Of a stretch of DNA of 37,107 nt, positions 1 through 8,690 are shown piece after piece (positions within the stretch are counted from its first letter, which is position 1; each line of letters opens with the position of its first letter). The DNA lies in the NCBI GenBank assembly GCA_019747875.1, contig JAIEQI010000169.1, positions 1 through 37,107 on the forward strand. The letters run 5' to 3'. Made by a program: the position numbers and the translations under genes. The DNA comes from Candidatus Obscuribacterales bacterium (lineage in GTDB: Bacteria; Cyanobacteriota; Vampirovibrionia; Obscuribacterales; Obscuribacteraceae). The notes beneath the pieces are model-generated. The model was not told the DNA's origin and ran no database searches. It saw nothing but the letters and a program-made list of their open reading frames with translations.

Positions 1-224
1 ATCTAGTCCCTGTCTGCCGTTTCTTCCATCCAATGGAAAAGGAACGCGCAGCGAAATCGCAAGATTGAAGGAGCGCTGAGCTGCGTTCGTTTCAATATTG
101 AATTCGGACATCTCGATATCTAGTTCCTGTCTGCCGTTTCTTCCATCCAATGGAAAAGAAATGCGCAGCAAAATCGCGACATTGAAGGAACGCTGTTCGT
201 TCAATATTGAATTCTTACATCTCG
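1..224. repeat. Tandem direct repeat, two ~110-bp copies
   Basis: Two near-identical copies run head to tail at about 1-117 and 118-224; the second is roughly 10 bp shorter. Each contains CTGCCGTTTCTTCCATCC. A third, diverged copy seems to continue past 225 into the 3' end of the peptidase gene. Read on the minus strand, the copies encode FPLDGRNGRQ-like peptides that line up with FPWDKPQKWQ near the C-terminus of that protein. The second copy also includes the gene's last 24 bases and its stop codon. I infer repeated duplication of the gene's 3' end, now decayed. The left copy may extend beyond the window. Confidence 0.8.
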
Positions 225-2147
225 ATCTTTAGATTCTAACTGCCACTTCTGTGGCTTATCCCACGGGAAGCGGACTTTGAATGCCGTTGGATCGTTCATC
301 ATGTCGAAGACGCGATCGAGTTGCAGTGCATTTGCTCCGAGGTGATCGTCATCGACGCCCCACTGATTGTCTATCTCGACTTTTGGTTTGGCTCCAGGGA
401 TAAAACCATAGGCATTGATTGCATGTTGCCCGCCATTCTTGTTCCCGTCTCGTTGTCTGGAAACCATGGGGAGAGATTCGTTTCGCGTATCTATCGTCAA
501 ACTTAGTGGGAAGTTTCCTTTTCTTTCCGTATCCTCCAATATCTTCAAAAGTTGTTTTTCGTTGAATACTGTTAACCCACGTTCGTTACCCTTGATTCTC
601 CGGAACCAGTGTTGGCTAACCATCCAGGGCTCTTCATGCACGCCGACAATTTCCTCATATGCGTCCATCAGCCAGTTGTCTCTATTCAGTGGAACGTTGT
701 CGTAGCGACCTTTTCTGTCATACAAGTGATCGCCTTTTTCAGCGGCTTTGCTGATTTCCTCCTGTCTATAACTGAGGTCCGGATCGTTGAGGTCGTACAT
801 CAAATTGAAAGCTCCAACTTGAAAAATTTGGCTGGCTATCCCGCGCTGTTCGTCTTCAGGAGCAAGTGTTCTACTGTCCTGGTGCGCCTTGACGCTTTCT
901 GCATCGATGTCTGTTATGGTGCCACGCATGCGCCCACGAAAATGCAAGGACGTCGCTAGATCGCAAATGAATTTTGCGGCTCGGCCGGGATATCGCGAGA
1001 AAGTTCTTACTTCCAAGCTTGCCGCAGCGCATGTTGGATGCCTGCCCTGATCGATTTCAGTTGGGTGAGCAGCATTTGCAATGATCTGCTCCGCGCATGC
1101 AGTCGCCAGCCGCGCAGGTGGTAGTTCGCTCCATTCCTTACTGTCTTTGATAAAGGATCGAAACTCGGCTATTCGAGCTGCTTCTTTGTAAGTTTGTTCA
1201 ATTTCCGCCTCAGCAGAGAGCCGAGCTGATAGCGAACTCATTCCTCGCTTCTTGAAATTGCTTTCCATCTCCTTAAGGCGAACTGTCTCCAGATACATCA
1301 TGTCCGTTTGTAATTTACACAGAGTGTGCTCGTCTGTCGCTCGATATTCGAACTGCTCAAGGAGATGTTTGCGGGCCTCCTCAATTGTCTTGGAGGAACT
1401 GAACTGCACCTTCTCGAATTTGCTGCCATCGACACTTTTGACAATCGCGTAAGGTTCTTTCTCGGTCAAATGCAAATAGAACTGCTCCGAACGGCGCGGA
1501 CCTGTCGAGAACACGTCCTTACCTCCTGTGATACGTGAAATTTCCAAACTTCTACCGTCTTCAAATCTTAATTGGACGGCACCATTAGCCAATCTGACAT
1601 GGTTTAGGACTGTAGCCGCAGCGCCATCATTGGGCGTGCTGGACTCACCCCTCCATTGCTTGTTCTCCATTGGATAGAGCAGGTAGCGTTGGTCTGGTCG
1701 GTCACCCCAGTGTACTTCCGCGCTTCGTTTGCCATCCCAAAGCCTTGCGTAAGACGAGCCGTCGACGTCTACCTTTTTCAAATCATGCAGGGTCAATCTT
1801 TTCGAAGCGGGACCGGAAAAGAGCTGAAAGTCAGTTCTGTCGATAGCAGCCAGTCCAAGGGAGTTTATAGTCAGATTCGGAATTTCGATATCGCCAGGCT
1901 CTTTCTGCCCAGGGATTCGAGCGTTCTTGCTGCTTGGTTCCGCTCGCAGCTCGTTAATGACGGATTCTGCAAGCGCTATGGGATTCTTCTCTTGTTGAAC
2001 CCCTCTATCGTCCGTTGTTTCGGCGATGAAGCTTTGCTCGGAATTGTACTTTGACACCCTGTGGACCCTCGTTGCTGATTTACTGTGTAGCGATGCTCCT
2101 GGTGCTGGAAGTTTCATTGATGGCGCATTTAACGTCTTGGCCAGCAA
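201..2147 (-). CDS. Putative papain/calpain-like cysteine peptidase
   Basis: The C-terminal third carries what looks like a papain-superfamily active site. DQGRHPTC holds Gln367 exactly six residues before Cys373, the papain oxyanion-Gln/nucleophile spacing. GGQHAINAYGF supplies His575, and DNQWG supplies Asn594, matching the N-x-W-G of papains and calpains. The His-Asn gap of 19 is close to papain's 16, but the Cys-His gap of about 200 residues is longer than usual. Residues 1-340 are not recognised: a polar N-terminus, a region of probable beta hairpins (about 130-250) and charged helices (250-340). There is no signal peptide. Substrate and cellular location are unknown. The TTG start at 2147 lies inside a degenerate palindromic repeat with GGAG ten bases upstream; an in-frame ATG at 2117 has no clear ribosome site. 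The family call is motif-based and no global similarity was tested. Confidence 0.7.
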   Translation of the reverse strand: MLAKTLNAPSMKLPAPGASLHSKSATRVHRVSKYNSEQSFIAETTDDRGVQQEKNPIALAESVINELRAEPSSKNARIPGQKEPGDIEIPNLTINSLGLAAIDRTDFQLFSGPASKRLTLHDLKKVDVDGSSYARLWDGKRSAEVHWGDRPDQRYLLYPMENKQWRGESSTPNDGAAATVLNHVRLANGAVQLRFEDGRSLEISRITGGKDVFSTGPRRSEQFYLHLTEKEPYAIVKSVDGSKFEKVQFSSSKTIEEARKHLLEQFEYRATDEHTLCKLQTDMMYLETVRLKEMESNFKKRGMSSLSARLSAEAEIEQTYKEAARIAEFRSFIKDSKEWSELPPARLATACAEQIIANAAHPTEIDQGRHPTCAAASLEVRTFSRYPGRAAKFICDLATSLHFRGRMRGTITDIDAESVKAHQDSRTLAPEDEQRGIASQIFQVGAFNLMYDLNDPDLSYRQEEISKAAEKGDHLYDRKGRYDNVPLNRDNWLMDAYEEIVGVHEEPWMVSQHWFRRIKGNERGLTVFNEKQLLKILEDTERKGNFPLSLTIDTRNESLPMVSRQRDGNKNGGQHAINAYGFIPGAKPKVEIDNQWGVDDDHLGANALQLDRVFDMMNDPTAFKVRFPWDKPQKWQLESKDRDVRIQY

Positions 2148-2172
2148 GATGCCTGCGCTCCAAGATATTCAG
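2137..2172 (+). repeat. Degenerate GCCGGC-type palindromic element
   Basis: The stretch reads CCAGCAAGATGCCTGCGCTC, close to the family core GCCGGCAAGATGCCGGCGCTC with changes in both stem arms, and a worn GAT tail follows. It overlaps the putative TTG start of the cysteine peptidase gene on the opposite strand, so it may contribute that gene's start region. Confidence 0.5.
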
Positions 2173-2349
2173 CTCCGAAACTCAGATTGCTAAAAGCATC
2201 CTCCGTTCGCTTCTAAAACTTGTCATTGTCACTTTAGGCCTATGTTTTGAAACTTTGTTGAAACGAGAAACACAGATTTTTATTAGTTTGGGGGTAATCA
2301 CGGCGAGGGCGTGGCACATTAGAATAAATCGACGGGCGGTGGGCGATTA

Positions 2350-3723
2350 ATGCCGAAGATACTACTAGCTGATGACAACGACGATCTGCGGGAGAACATG
2401 TTCAACTGGTTGACCTTCCAGGGGGACGATGTGGATACTGCCGTTGATGGAATTGATGCCACCTTAAAGTTGGAAGGTTCGGCCTACGACATTTTGATTT
2501 TGGACTGGGAAATGCCCGGAAAGACCGGCGTCGAAATCGTTCGCGAGTACCGCGCCAAAGGCGGCAATGCGATTGTCATTTTGCTGACTGGACGCAGCGA
2601 TCTGGATGACAAGGAAACCGGTTTCGAGGCCGGTGTTGACGACTATATGACAAAGCCCTTCCACTTGAAGGAGCTGAGTGCGAAAATGAAAGCCTTGTTG
2701 CGGCGGGTTCAAGCTGCTCCGCCACCACCGGTGCCACCACCTCCTATTAAACAAAAACAAGTCTTGAAAGTGAAATCGTGTCCTGAGTGCGATACGATTT
2801 TTGAACTTGATCAAAATACTTGTCCAGATGATTTCCAATTTCTGAATGCTGAGGATATCGAGTTCCTTGGTGACGATGTGCTCAATGACAAATACCAGGT
2901 CGTTGGAATCTTGGGACGAGGCGGAATGTCCGTGGTCTTTCGCGGGCGGCATAAGGCGTTGGAGAAAGACTTCGCTATCAAATTTATGGATTCGTCTCGC
3001 TCAAAAGATCAGGAATATCTGAAGAGATTTCAGCTCGAAGCTCAAGCGTTGAGCAAAATGAACCATCCCAATATTGTCGCAATTCATGATTATGGCGTTG
3101 CCGATGGTAAGTATCCCTTCATAGTCATGGATTTCGTTCAAGGTATTTCTCTCTGGCGCGCGCTGAATCGTTTTGAGCCATTCCCCTTGTTACGCTGCCT
3201 GAACATCTTTAAGCAATCGTGCTCCGGAATTGGGCACGCGCACAGGCAGGGGATTATTCACCGCGATTTGAAACCGGCGAACATAATTCTTGAGCCAATT
3301 CCCAATTCGAAGGCTGAAATCATCAAGATCGTGGATTTCGGCGTGGCGAAAAAATTCGGAGCGCAAGACAAAGTACAAGAGCAGCTCACAAAAGATGGTC
3401 ATGTCTTTGGCACCACTACTTATATGAGCCCGGAACATTGTCTCGGAAAAGATTTAGATCCACGTTCTGATGTTTATGCATTCGGTTGCATCATGTATGA
3501 AGTGCTCACCGGACGACCACCGTTCCAAGGCGATAATGTGCTGGACACACTACAGCGTCAAATTAGCGAGCAGCCACAGTTACTGAGCCTCGCCCGCGGC
3601 AAGGATGATCTGCCGAAGGTGATGGAGCATATTGTGCACAAAGCATTGGCAAAAAATCCTGCTGAGCGATTCCAGTCGATGGATGAACTGCGAAAACATT
3701 TGGAAGCTGTTCCAACTGGCTAG
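2350..3723 (+). CDS. Response regulator receiver-serine/threonine kinase fusion
   Basis: This 457-residue cytoplasmic protein joins a two-component receiver to a Hanks-type kinase. Residues 1-120 are the receiver: acidic Asp8/Asp9, phospho-acceptor Asp52 in ILDWEMPGKTG, Thr80 and Lys102 in the KPF motif. A proline-rich linker follows (124-132), then a small Cys motif (Cys144, Cys147, Cys158) resembling half a zinc ribbon. The kinase domain runs from about 182 to 455: glycine loop LGRGGMSVVF, Lys211, HRDLKPAN with Asp306, and DFG with Asp329. All catalytic residues are present, so it is probably active. I infer that phosphorylation of Asp52 by an unlinked histidine kinase controls the kinase. 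No transmembrane segment or sensor domain follows. The start has only a weak GGTGG upstream. The next gene lies 94 bases downstream on the same strand. Confidence 0.93.
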   Translation: MPKILLADDNDDLRENMFNWLTFQGDDVDTAVDGIDATLKLEGSAYDILILDWEMPGKTGVEIVREYRAKGGNAIVILLTGRSDLDDKETGFEAGVDDYMTKPFHLKELSAKMKALLRRVQAAPPPPVPPPPIKQKQVLKVKSCPECDTIFELDQNTCPDDFQFLNAEDIEFLGDDVLNDKYQVVGILGRGGMSVVFRGRHKALEKDFAIKFMDSSRSKDQEYLKRFQLEAQALSKMNHPNIVAIHDYGVADGKYPFIVMDFVQGISLWRALNRFEPFPLLRCLNIFKQSCSGIGHAHRQGIIHRDLKPANIILEPIPNSKAEIIKIVDFGVAKKFGAQDKVQEQLTKDGHVFGTTTYMSPEHCLGKDLDPRSDVYAFGCIMYEVLTGRPPFQGDNVLDTLQRQISEQPQLLSLARGKDDLPKVMEHIVHKALAKNPAERFQSMDELRKHLEAVPTG

Positions 3724-3817
3724 TCAATCTCCGATTCATAAAATTGGTATCCGGGTATCTATACGAGAACGCGTCTAGCAAACCGTCCAGATGGGAGCTC
3801 TAATCGAGGATATCTCT

Positions 3818-6181
3818 ATGAGTGATGACGAAAGAAAAGACATGTCGGCCAGTCCTGCTTATGTTCTTGCCCAGCTTTCTCGAGCCTTTGTGAATAGCCA
3901 GCGTTTGGAAACGGCTGAAGCAAGGAAGCAATCGAGCGACAAGCTAGCTGACTGGATGCGAGTGTTTGAAGGAATGCTCAAGGGCGATTTGAAGATTGGC
4001 TCTCGACAGCCGAGTAAAGCGCCGGTTTGGGCGACATTGAAGGTGCTTAAAGGCGGCTTCTCCACTGGGGATTTACTCGCTGGCGGTCCGCTACAGGCAC
4101 ATGAAGTGGCATTGCTTAGTAGACTCTTCCAGAGCGGAAACCGCGGGACCAGCTCTCCGGTCGTTGACGTTCAATCCTCACCCAATAAGAACCCCGACAG
4201 AACATTGTTGAACAGTTTCTACCTGACTGAGAGGGGGTTTGATGAACTGAATCAGATGATGCAGTCAGGCGCATATAGAGTGACCGTGCCTGAAGAGGGG
4301 GCATTACTGGTAGTGGCATGGCTTGTGAAGAATGGACACGCTGATAAGGCGCAGAAAATTACAGATAAGATAGCTCCGTATATTTCAAATTTACGATTCT
4401 ATCCAGTTCCAGCAGCTGAAGCCCAAACTCAAGACGACAATACTGTTTACATGCAACCCATCAGTGAGACTATCGCTAATCTCAGCAACGTAAGGTCGAG
4501 ATCGGATTTAGCTGCCTTTAAAGAGGCGGTGACGGTTTGGAGTCCACTTACCGATCGCGCGTTTGAATTGATGAATGAGACTGTTGTGGACAGTTGGCCC
4601 TGTCAGAGGTATCCAGATGGCTGGGTTGAGCGGGCGAAGCAGTTTCTAAAGGAATACGGTGAGTTAAGTCGAAAGCACACGAATTGCAAGAAACACAAGA
4701 CTCCTGGTGAATCTTTTGATGTCTTGCGCGAAGGCATTCATCGCAGCGTACACAATCAGAAGAGTATGACAGGGCGCGAGATTGGCAGAATTCGAAAGGT
4801 GTTGCTGGGGATTGAAGCAAAGCGTGGCAAGCCCGATTCACAGAGATGCATCGACTTACGAAATGCCCAGCAGTCTCTAGCATTGCGTCCTACGTCTTTG
4901 GAATTCGCCAAGCTTTTGATTAAGCGCTTGAACCGACTGCCGGCTGACAGTGCGCTCTCCACGGTCGACGATCTATTAGAGGATGTCTCGGCAAGAGAGG
5001 CTGCCGAGTTCGGCTTGCCTGCCCAAAGCCAGTTGCCTGAGAGCTTTCGGCTGAAGCTCCTGCGCTCCGTGCTCGCACCGATTGATGAGCTGGTTCGGAG
5101 CAATGTAATCAGCTCTGCCGAGGTTTTAGCAAAAGTTGTCCCGCAACTAAGTTCAAAAGTTCGTGCAGCCAGCATCGAGGACCCTTGCCTCCAAGGAATC
5201 TATGCTCAGATCTATCGTGCTTTTAGAATGCGACGATCGCTTCTCTTGTTCAATTTAGAGAGTCAAGTGAAGCTGGAGGAATTGCCCTGGATCGACGCCA
5301 TCGGTGCATTCCGAACCGTGTCCAATACCGATTCGGACGCTAACGCGACCTTTCGCGATTTGTGCAAGCTTTTGATGACGCATTTCCCGCATCAGATAAT
5401 TCCCAATAAAATGTTGCAAGAACTCCGCGCCCTTGCCAAAGCGGCTGGTCTTGACCTCCCTCTTACGGACGAACTAGCCGCCGACATTTTCATGGGCGAG
5501 TTCTCTGAAAAATTTCTCTCTTCTGCCAAGATAGCGGCCAACTTGCTCAAAGGGACATTGTACGAACGCTATTACGGATTGGAATATGATCTAGTTCTGC
5601 GAATCAATGATCTTATGCCATCGCGTTACGGACCTCCGACCTCCAAACAGTTTGCTGCGATGTGCAGTCAACTTGCCGGGTCAAGCAACGCAGCAAATGG
5701 CGGCTTCTCGGTGGCGGCAAATGGAATCGTCATCGAGCAACAACAGATTCTCACAACCCACAACCTGGCTGTGCTATTCGAGGCATTGAATCTGACAGAT
5801 GCTTTTGGGGAGCGCCTGCCTGAGCTTCCGCGTGCATGTTTTCGCTGGATCTGTAAGAGGCTAGGACAAAAGAACAGCAGTTTCCACGCTCGTTTGATAC
5901 AGATCAAAAACGCCGCATATGCATGGCGTCAAATGGTGTTCTTTCTCTCGCTCCTGTCCTTGTCCGAGCAGCAAAGTTTCTTCGTCTGGGCGCAAGATTA
6001 CCTAGACACAAAATGCAAGTCGAGCAAGGAGATGGTGGAACCAATTCTCTATGGACTTGACGGTATCGTCGACCCGTCAGCTACACCCTGGCAAATCACA
6101 GCAGGAGTCTCAAATCCCATGCGCTTCTTAGGCTGGAGCACCGGCGGACACTTCCTGCTGGAAAAAGAAAAAGTCCGCTAG
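3818..6181 (+). CDS. Unrecognised 787-residue protein downstream of the kinase
   Basis: I do not recognise this family. The protein is soluble-looking, with no signal peptide or membrane segment, and is mostly amphipathic helices rich in Leu, Ala and Ser, in the manner of helical-repeat scaffolds. Around residues 120-160 it has a compact region with LTERGFDELNQMMQ. No catalytic motif stands out. I chose the ATG at 3818 because GAGGA sits seven bases upstream; an in-frame ATG at 3791 has no such site. It follows the receiver-kinase gene by 94 bases on the same strand, so the two may be cotranscribed and this protein could be a partner or substrate of the kinase. That link is inference from position only. 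Confidence 0.85.
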   Translation: MSDDERKDMSASPAYVLAQLSRAFVNSQRLETAEARKQSSDKLADWMRVFEGMLKGDLKIGSRQPSKAPVWATLKVLKGGFSTGDLLAGGPLQAHEVALLSRLFQSGNRGTSSPVVDVQSSPNKNPDRTLLNSFYLTERGFDELNQMMQSGAYRVTVPEEGALLVVAWLVKNGHADKAQKITDKIAPYISNLRFYPVPAAEAQTQDDNTVYMQPISETIANLSNVRSRSDLAAFKEAVTVWSPLTDRAFELMNETVVDSWPCQRYPDGWVERAKQFLKEYGELSRKHTNCKKHKTPGESFDVLREGIHRSVHNQKSMTGREIGRIRKVLLGIEAKRGKPDSQRCIDLRNAQQSLALRPTSLEFAKLLIKRLNRLPADSALSTVDDLLEDVSAREAAEFGLPAQSQLPESFRLKLLRSVLAPIDELVRSNVISSAEVLAKVVPQLSSKVRAASIEDPCLQGIYAQIYRAFRMRRSLLLFNLESQVKLEELPWIDAIGAFRTVSNTDSDANATFRDLCKLLMTHFPHQIIPNKMLQELRALAKAAGLDLPLTDELAADIFMGEFSEKFLSSAKIAANLLKGTLYERYYGLEYDLVLRINDLMPSRYGPPTSKQFAAMCSQLAGSSNAANGGFSVAANGIVIEQQQILTTHNLAVLFEALNLTDAFGERLPELPRACFRWICKRLGQKNSSFHARLIQIKNAAYAWRQMVFFLSLLSLSEQQSFFVWAQDYLDTKCKSSKEMVEPILYGLDGIVDPSATPWQITAGVSNPMRFLGWSTGGHFLLEKEKVR

Positions 6182-6276
6182 CCAGATTGATGTGAGCGCT
6201 TATCGCGAATCCCTGATTGGACAGCATAGGCTATTTCGGTCGCAATAAAGGAGGTAGCTACCATCCGATGGGGGCA

Positions 6277-7728
6277 TCAGGTATTAGGCGACCAGCGTAG
6301 GTTTGGCTTACGGGCGGCGAGGGCTTCGTCCAGGCGGCCAACTGGAGTTTTGTGAGGTGCTGAATTTACTAGCTCAGGAGAATCTTTTGTTTCCTGGTCA
6401 ATCTTCAGCATGATCTCGATAAACTCGTCCAACGTTTGCTTGGATTCTGTTTCGGTCGGCTCGATCATCATCGCTTCCGGAACTACGAGCGGGAAATAGA
6501 CTGTCGGAGCATGAACTCCGTAGTCGAGCATGCGCTTGGCGATTTGTGTTGTACTACAGCCGCGCTCTTTTTGCCAAACACCTGATGCTACGAACTCGTG
6601 CATGCAAGGCTGATCGTAGGGCACCTTGTAGTTCTTCTGCAAGCTTCGCTTGATGTAGTTTGCGCTCAGAATGGCATCGCGCGAAACTTGAGTCAAACCT
6701 TCTTTGCCGTGTGCAAGGATGTAGGTGAGTGCGCGAACGAGAATTCCAAAGTTACCATAGAAGCCTTTGACCTTGCCGACTGAATCGGGGCGATCCCAAT
6801 CGAGTTGGAACTGCTCGCCTTTCTTGACGACATGCGGAACCGGTAAGAATGGCTCGAGGAAGTCGCGGCAGGCAACAGCACAACCACCAGGTCCGCCGCC
6901 ACCGTGCGGTGTGGAGAATGACTTGTGCAAGTTCAAATGGCAAACATCGAAGCCCATATCGCCAGGCCGGACAAGACCCATAATTGCATTCAAGTTAGCT
7001 CCATCGTAGTACAGCAGCCCGCCACATTCGTGGACGAGTTTTTGAATTTGCATAATGTCTTCTTCGAACAATCCCAACGTGCTGGGGTTCGTAAGCATGA
7101 TTGCTGCGACATCGGGACCGAGAACCGCTTTGAGTGCATCGAGATCAACTAGTCCGCGTGAGTTGGAACCGATTTCCACAACCTCATAACCAGCCATCGC
7201 AGCTGACGCCGGGTTGGTACCATGCGCGGTGTCGGGTACGACGACCTTGGTTCTCTTATGATCGCCCTTCTTGTTGAAATAAGCTTTGATGAGCATCAAT
7301 CCGAGCAACTCGCCTTGAGCTCCTGCTGCCGGCTGCAGAGTAACGGCTGGTAAGCCGACGATTTGCGCAATCTTGTCTTGCAACACGTGCAACATTTCCA
7401 GCGCGCCTTGAATTTGATCTGTCGGCTGATTCGGATGCAACTCGCGGAAACCTTCGAGCATCGCCATTGCGTCGTTGACTTTCGGGTTGTACTTCATCGT
7501 GCAAGAACCGAGTGGATAGAATCCTGTGTCTATCGAGTGATTCAACTTCGACAAATTAACGAAGTGTCTTACGGCTTCTAGTTCGCTGACCTCAGGCAGA
7601 GCTGCCATCTCTTTGCGAACAAATTTTTCCGGTAAGAAATCTGTCGCCGGTTTCTTCTCAACGCCAGGTTCTGGCAGAATTTCTGCGCGTCTTCCGGGTG
7701 TCGATTTTTCGTATATCAGCTTGCTCAT
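6277..7728 (-). CDS. gcvPB: Glycine dehydrogenase (decarboxylating) subunit 2
   Basis: This is the C-terminal-half subunit of the two-subunit P-protein of the glycine cleavage system. That protein decarboxylates glycine with pyridoxal phosphate and passes the aminomethyl group to the lipoyl H-protein. Recognisable motifs are DTAHGTNPASAAMAG (about 166-180), YYDGANLNAIMG (240-251) and NLHKSFSTPHGGGGPGG, where Lys269 is the expected PLP-binding lysine. The 483-residue length is normal for GcvPB. The start has a good GAGGTAAAA ribosome site. The partner gcvPA, gcvT and gcvH are not in the window, so here the gene stands apart from the usual operon. It lies 126 bases downstream of the RNase D-like gene, separated by a strong palindrome. 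Confidence 0.96.
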   Translation of the reverse strand: MSKLIYEKSTPGRRAEILPEPGVEKKPATDFLPEKFVRKEMAALPEVSELEAVRHFVNLSKLNHSIDTGFYPLGSCTMKYNPKVNDAMAMLEGFRELHPNQPTDQIQGALEMLHVLQDKIAQIVGLPAVTLQPAAGAQGELLGLMLIKAYFNKKGDHKRTKVVVPDTAHGTNPASAAMAGYEVVEIGSNSRGLVDLDALKAVLGPDVAAIMLTNPSTLGLFEEDIMQIQKLVHECGGLLYYDGANLNAIMGLVRPGDMGFDVCHLNLHKSFSTPHGGGGPGGCAVACRDFLEPFLPVPHVVKKGEQFQLDWDRPDSVGKVKGFYGNFGILVRALTYILAHGKEGLTQVSRDAILSANYIKRSLQKNYKVPYDQPCMHEFVASGVWQKERGCSTTQIAKRMLDYGVHAPTVYFPLVVPEAMMIEPTETESKQTLDEFIEIMLKIDQETKDSPELVNSAPHKTPVGRLDEALAARKPNLRWSPNT

Positions 7729-7767
7729 TTTTACCTCGGTTTTTGTCCGCTTATCCTTTTACTTTCC

Positions 7768-7788
7768 GGGCGACGCATGGCGTCGCCC
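7768..7788. repeat. GGGCGACGC palindrome (REP-like)
   Basis: A perfect 9-bp inverted repeat, GGGCGACGC and GCGTCGCCC, is separated by ATG and followed by CTAC. It lies between the RNase D-like gene and gcvPB. A related copy with one mismatch is at 33895-33923, so this looks like a dispersed palindromic repeat rather than a local terminator; there is no T-tract. Confidence 0.65.
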
Positions 7789-7854
7789 CTACAAAATTAC
7801 GTTCCGTGTAATCAAATCGTTCCGTGTTTGCTCGTCAAGTTCGTTCCTGCCATC

Positions 7855-8490
7855 CTAGTGTTCAAACGGTTCCTTGAATCCCAAGAGATCCAATTCACAG
7901 ATGGTCGGAAGAAACGCAAACATCTTTTCGGCCAGCTCCAGGCGCCCTTCCCTCACCAACAACGCTTTCATTTGCCTCTGAAGAGAATGCAAATAGCGCA
8001 CGTCATTGGCGGCGTATTCCATTTGTGACTCGGTTAAATCGTCCTTAGCCCAGTCGCTGGTTTGATCTGCCTTGTCCATCTCCTTGCCGAGAAGCTCTCT
8101 GCATAACTCTTTCAGGCTGTGCTTATCTGTGTATGTGCGGACTAGCTTTGATGCGATCTTTGTGCACCATATCGGTTCAGTCCAGACTCCAAGCCAATGT
8201 TTCATCACTGCTATGTCGAATCTGCCAAAGTGAAATAGCTTTGTCACGTTCTTGTCTGTCAGCAACTTGCGCATGTTTGGAGCGTCGGCTCCGGTATAAC
8301 GCACAAGGGAAATAACTCCCGTATCGTCGCAGAGCTGGATCAGGCAAAGCCGGTCACGTGGGATGACTAAACCTCTGGTTTCGGTGTCAATCGCGACCAG
8401 GGACGACTTCAGATATAGCTGGAGCCGATCATCTGGTAGATCGCCGTGAAAAAGTTCTGGTTTTGCCTGGGCAACGGGCTCAGCTTGCAA
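7855..8490 (-). CDS. RNase D-like 3'-5' exoribonuclease (DEDDy)
   Basis: A 211-residue exonuclease-only protein with the DEDDy set: Asp35 and Glu37 in AIDTETRG, Asp92 in HFGRFDIAV, and Tyr159 and Asp163 in YAANDVRYLHSL. Proteins of this group trim the 3' ends of structured RNA such as tRNA precursors. It lacks the HRDC domains of full-length RNase D (about 370 residues), as is common for short cyanobacterial versions. The start is TTG, supported by GAGGAAA about eight bases upstream; no good ATG precedes the first motif. It is the first gene of a probable pair with gcvPB, with no evident functional link. Confidence 0.9.
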   Translation of the reverse strand: MQAEPVAQAKPELFHGDLPDDRLQLYLKSSLVAIDTETRGLVIPRDRLCLIQLCDDTGVISLVRYTGADAPNMRKLLTDKNVTKLFHFGRFDIAVMKHWLGVWTEPIWCTKIASKLVRTYTDKHSLKELCRELLGKEMDKADQTSDWAKDDLTESQMEYAANDVRYLHSLQRQMKALLVREGRLELAEKMFAFLPTICELDLLGFKEPFEH

Positions 8491-8608
8491 GTGGGTTTCC
8501 TCAGCTGGTGAATAGGACCAAATTATATTGCCTGCTGTCGCCCAAAATCATGCTTCCGCCCTTATCTGTTAAGCTTCTGGGTCTAATTGACCCTCGGTGG
8601 GCGGGCGT

Positions 8609-8639
8609 TTGAGTTTTTTCCGCCAAATACGTATATGAT
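8609..8639 (+). promoter_or_regulatory. Possible sigma-70 promoter for the FecR-like gene
   Basis: TTGAGT at 8609-8614 and TATGAT at 8634-8639 are 19 bp apart, slightly wide. The -10 box is about 50 bases before the ATG at 8691. It is in the right place, but the -35 match is weak. Confidence 0.35.
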
Positions 8640-8690
8640 TTAAGGTTAGATGGTTCAAATTCGAGCTGCTTGGCAGCGGACAGGGAAGAT

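Noticed and set aside
1..224. CRISPR array
   Set aside because: Only two units of more than 100 bp, with no spacers between them and coding similarity to the neighbouring gene.
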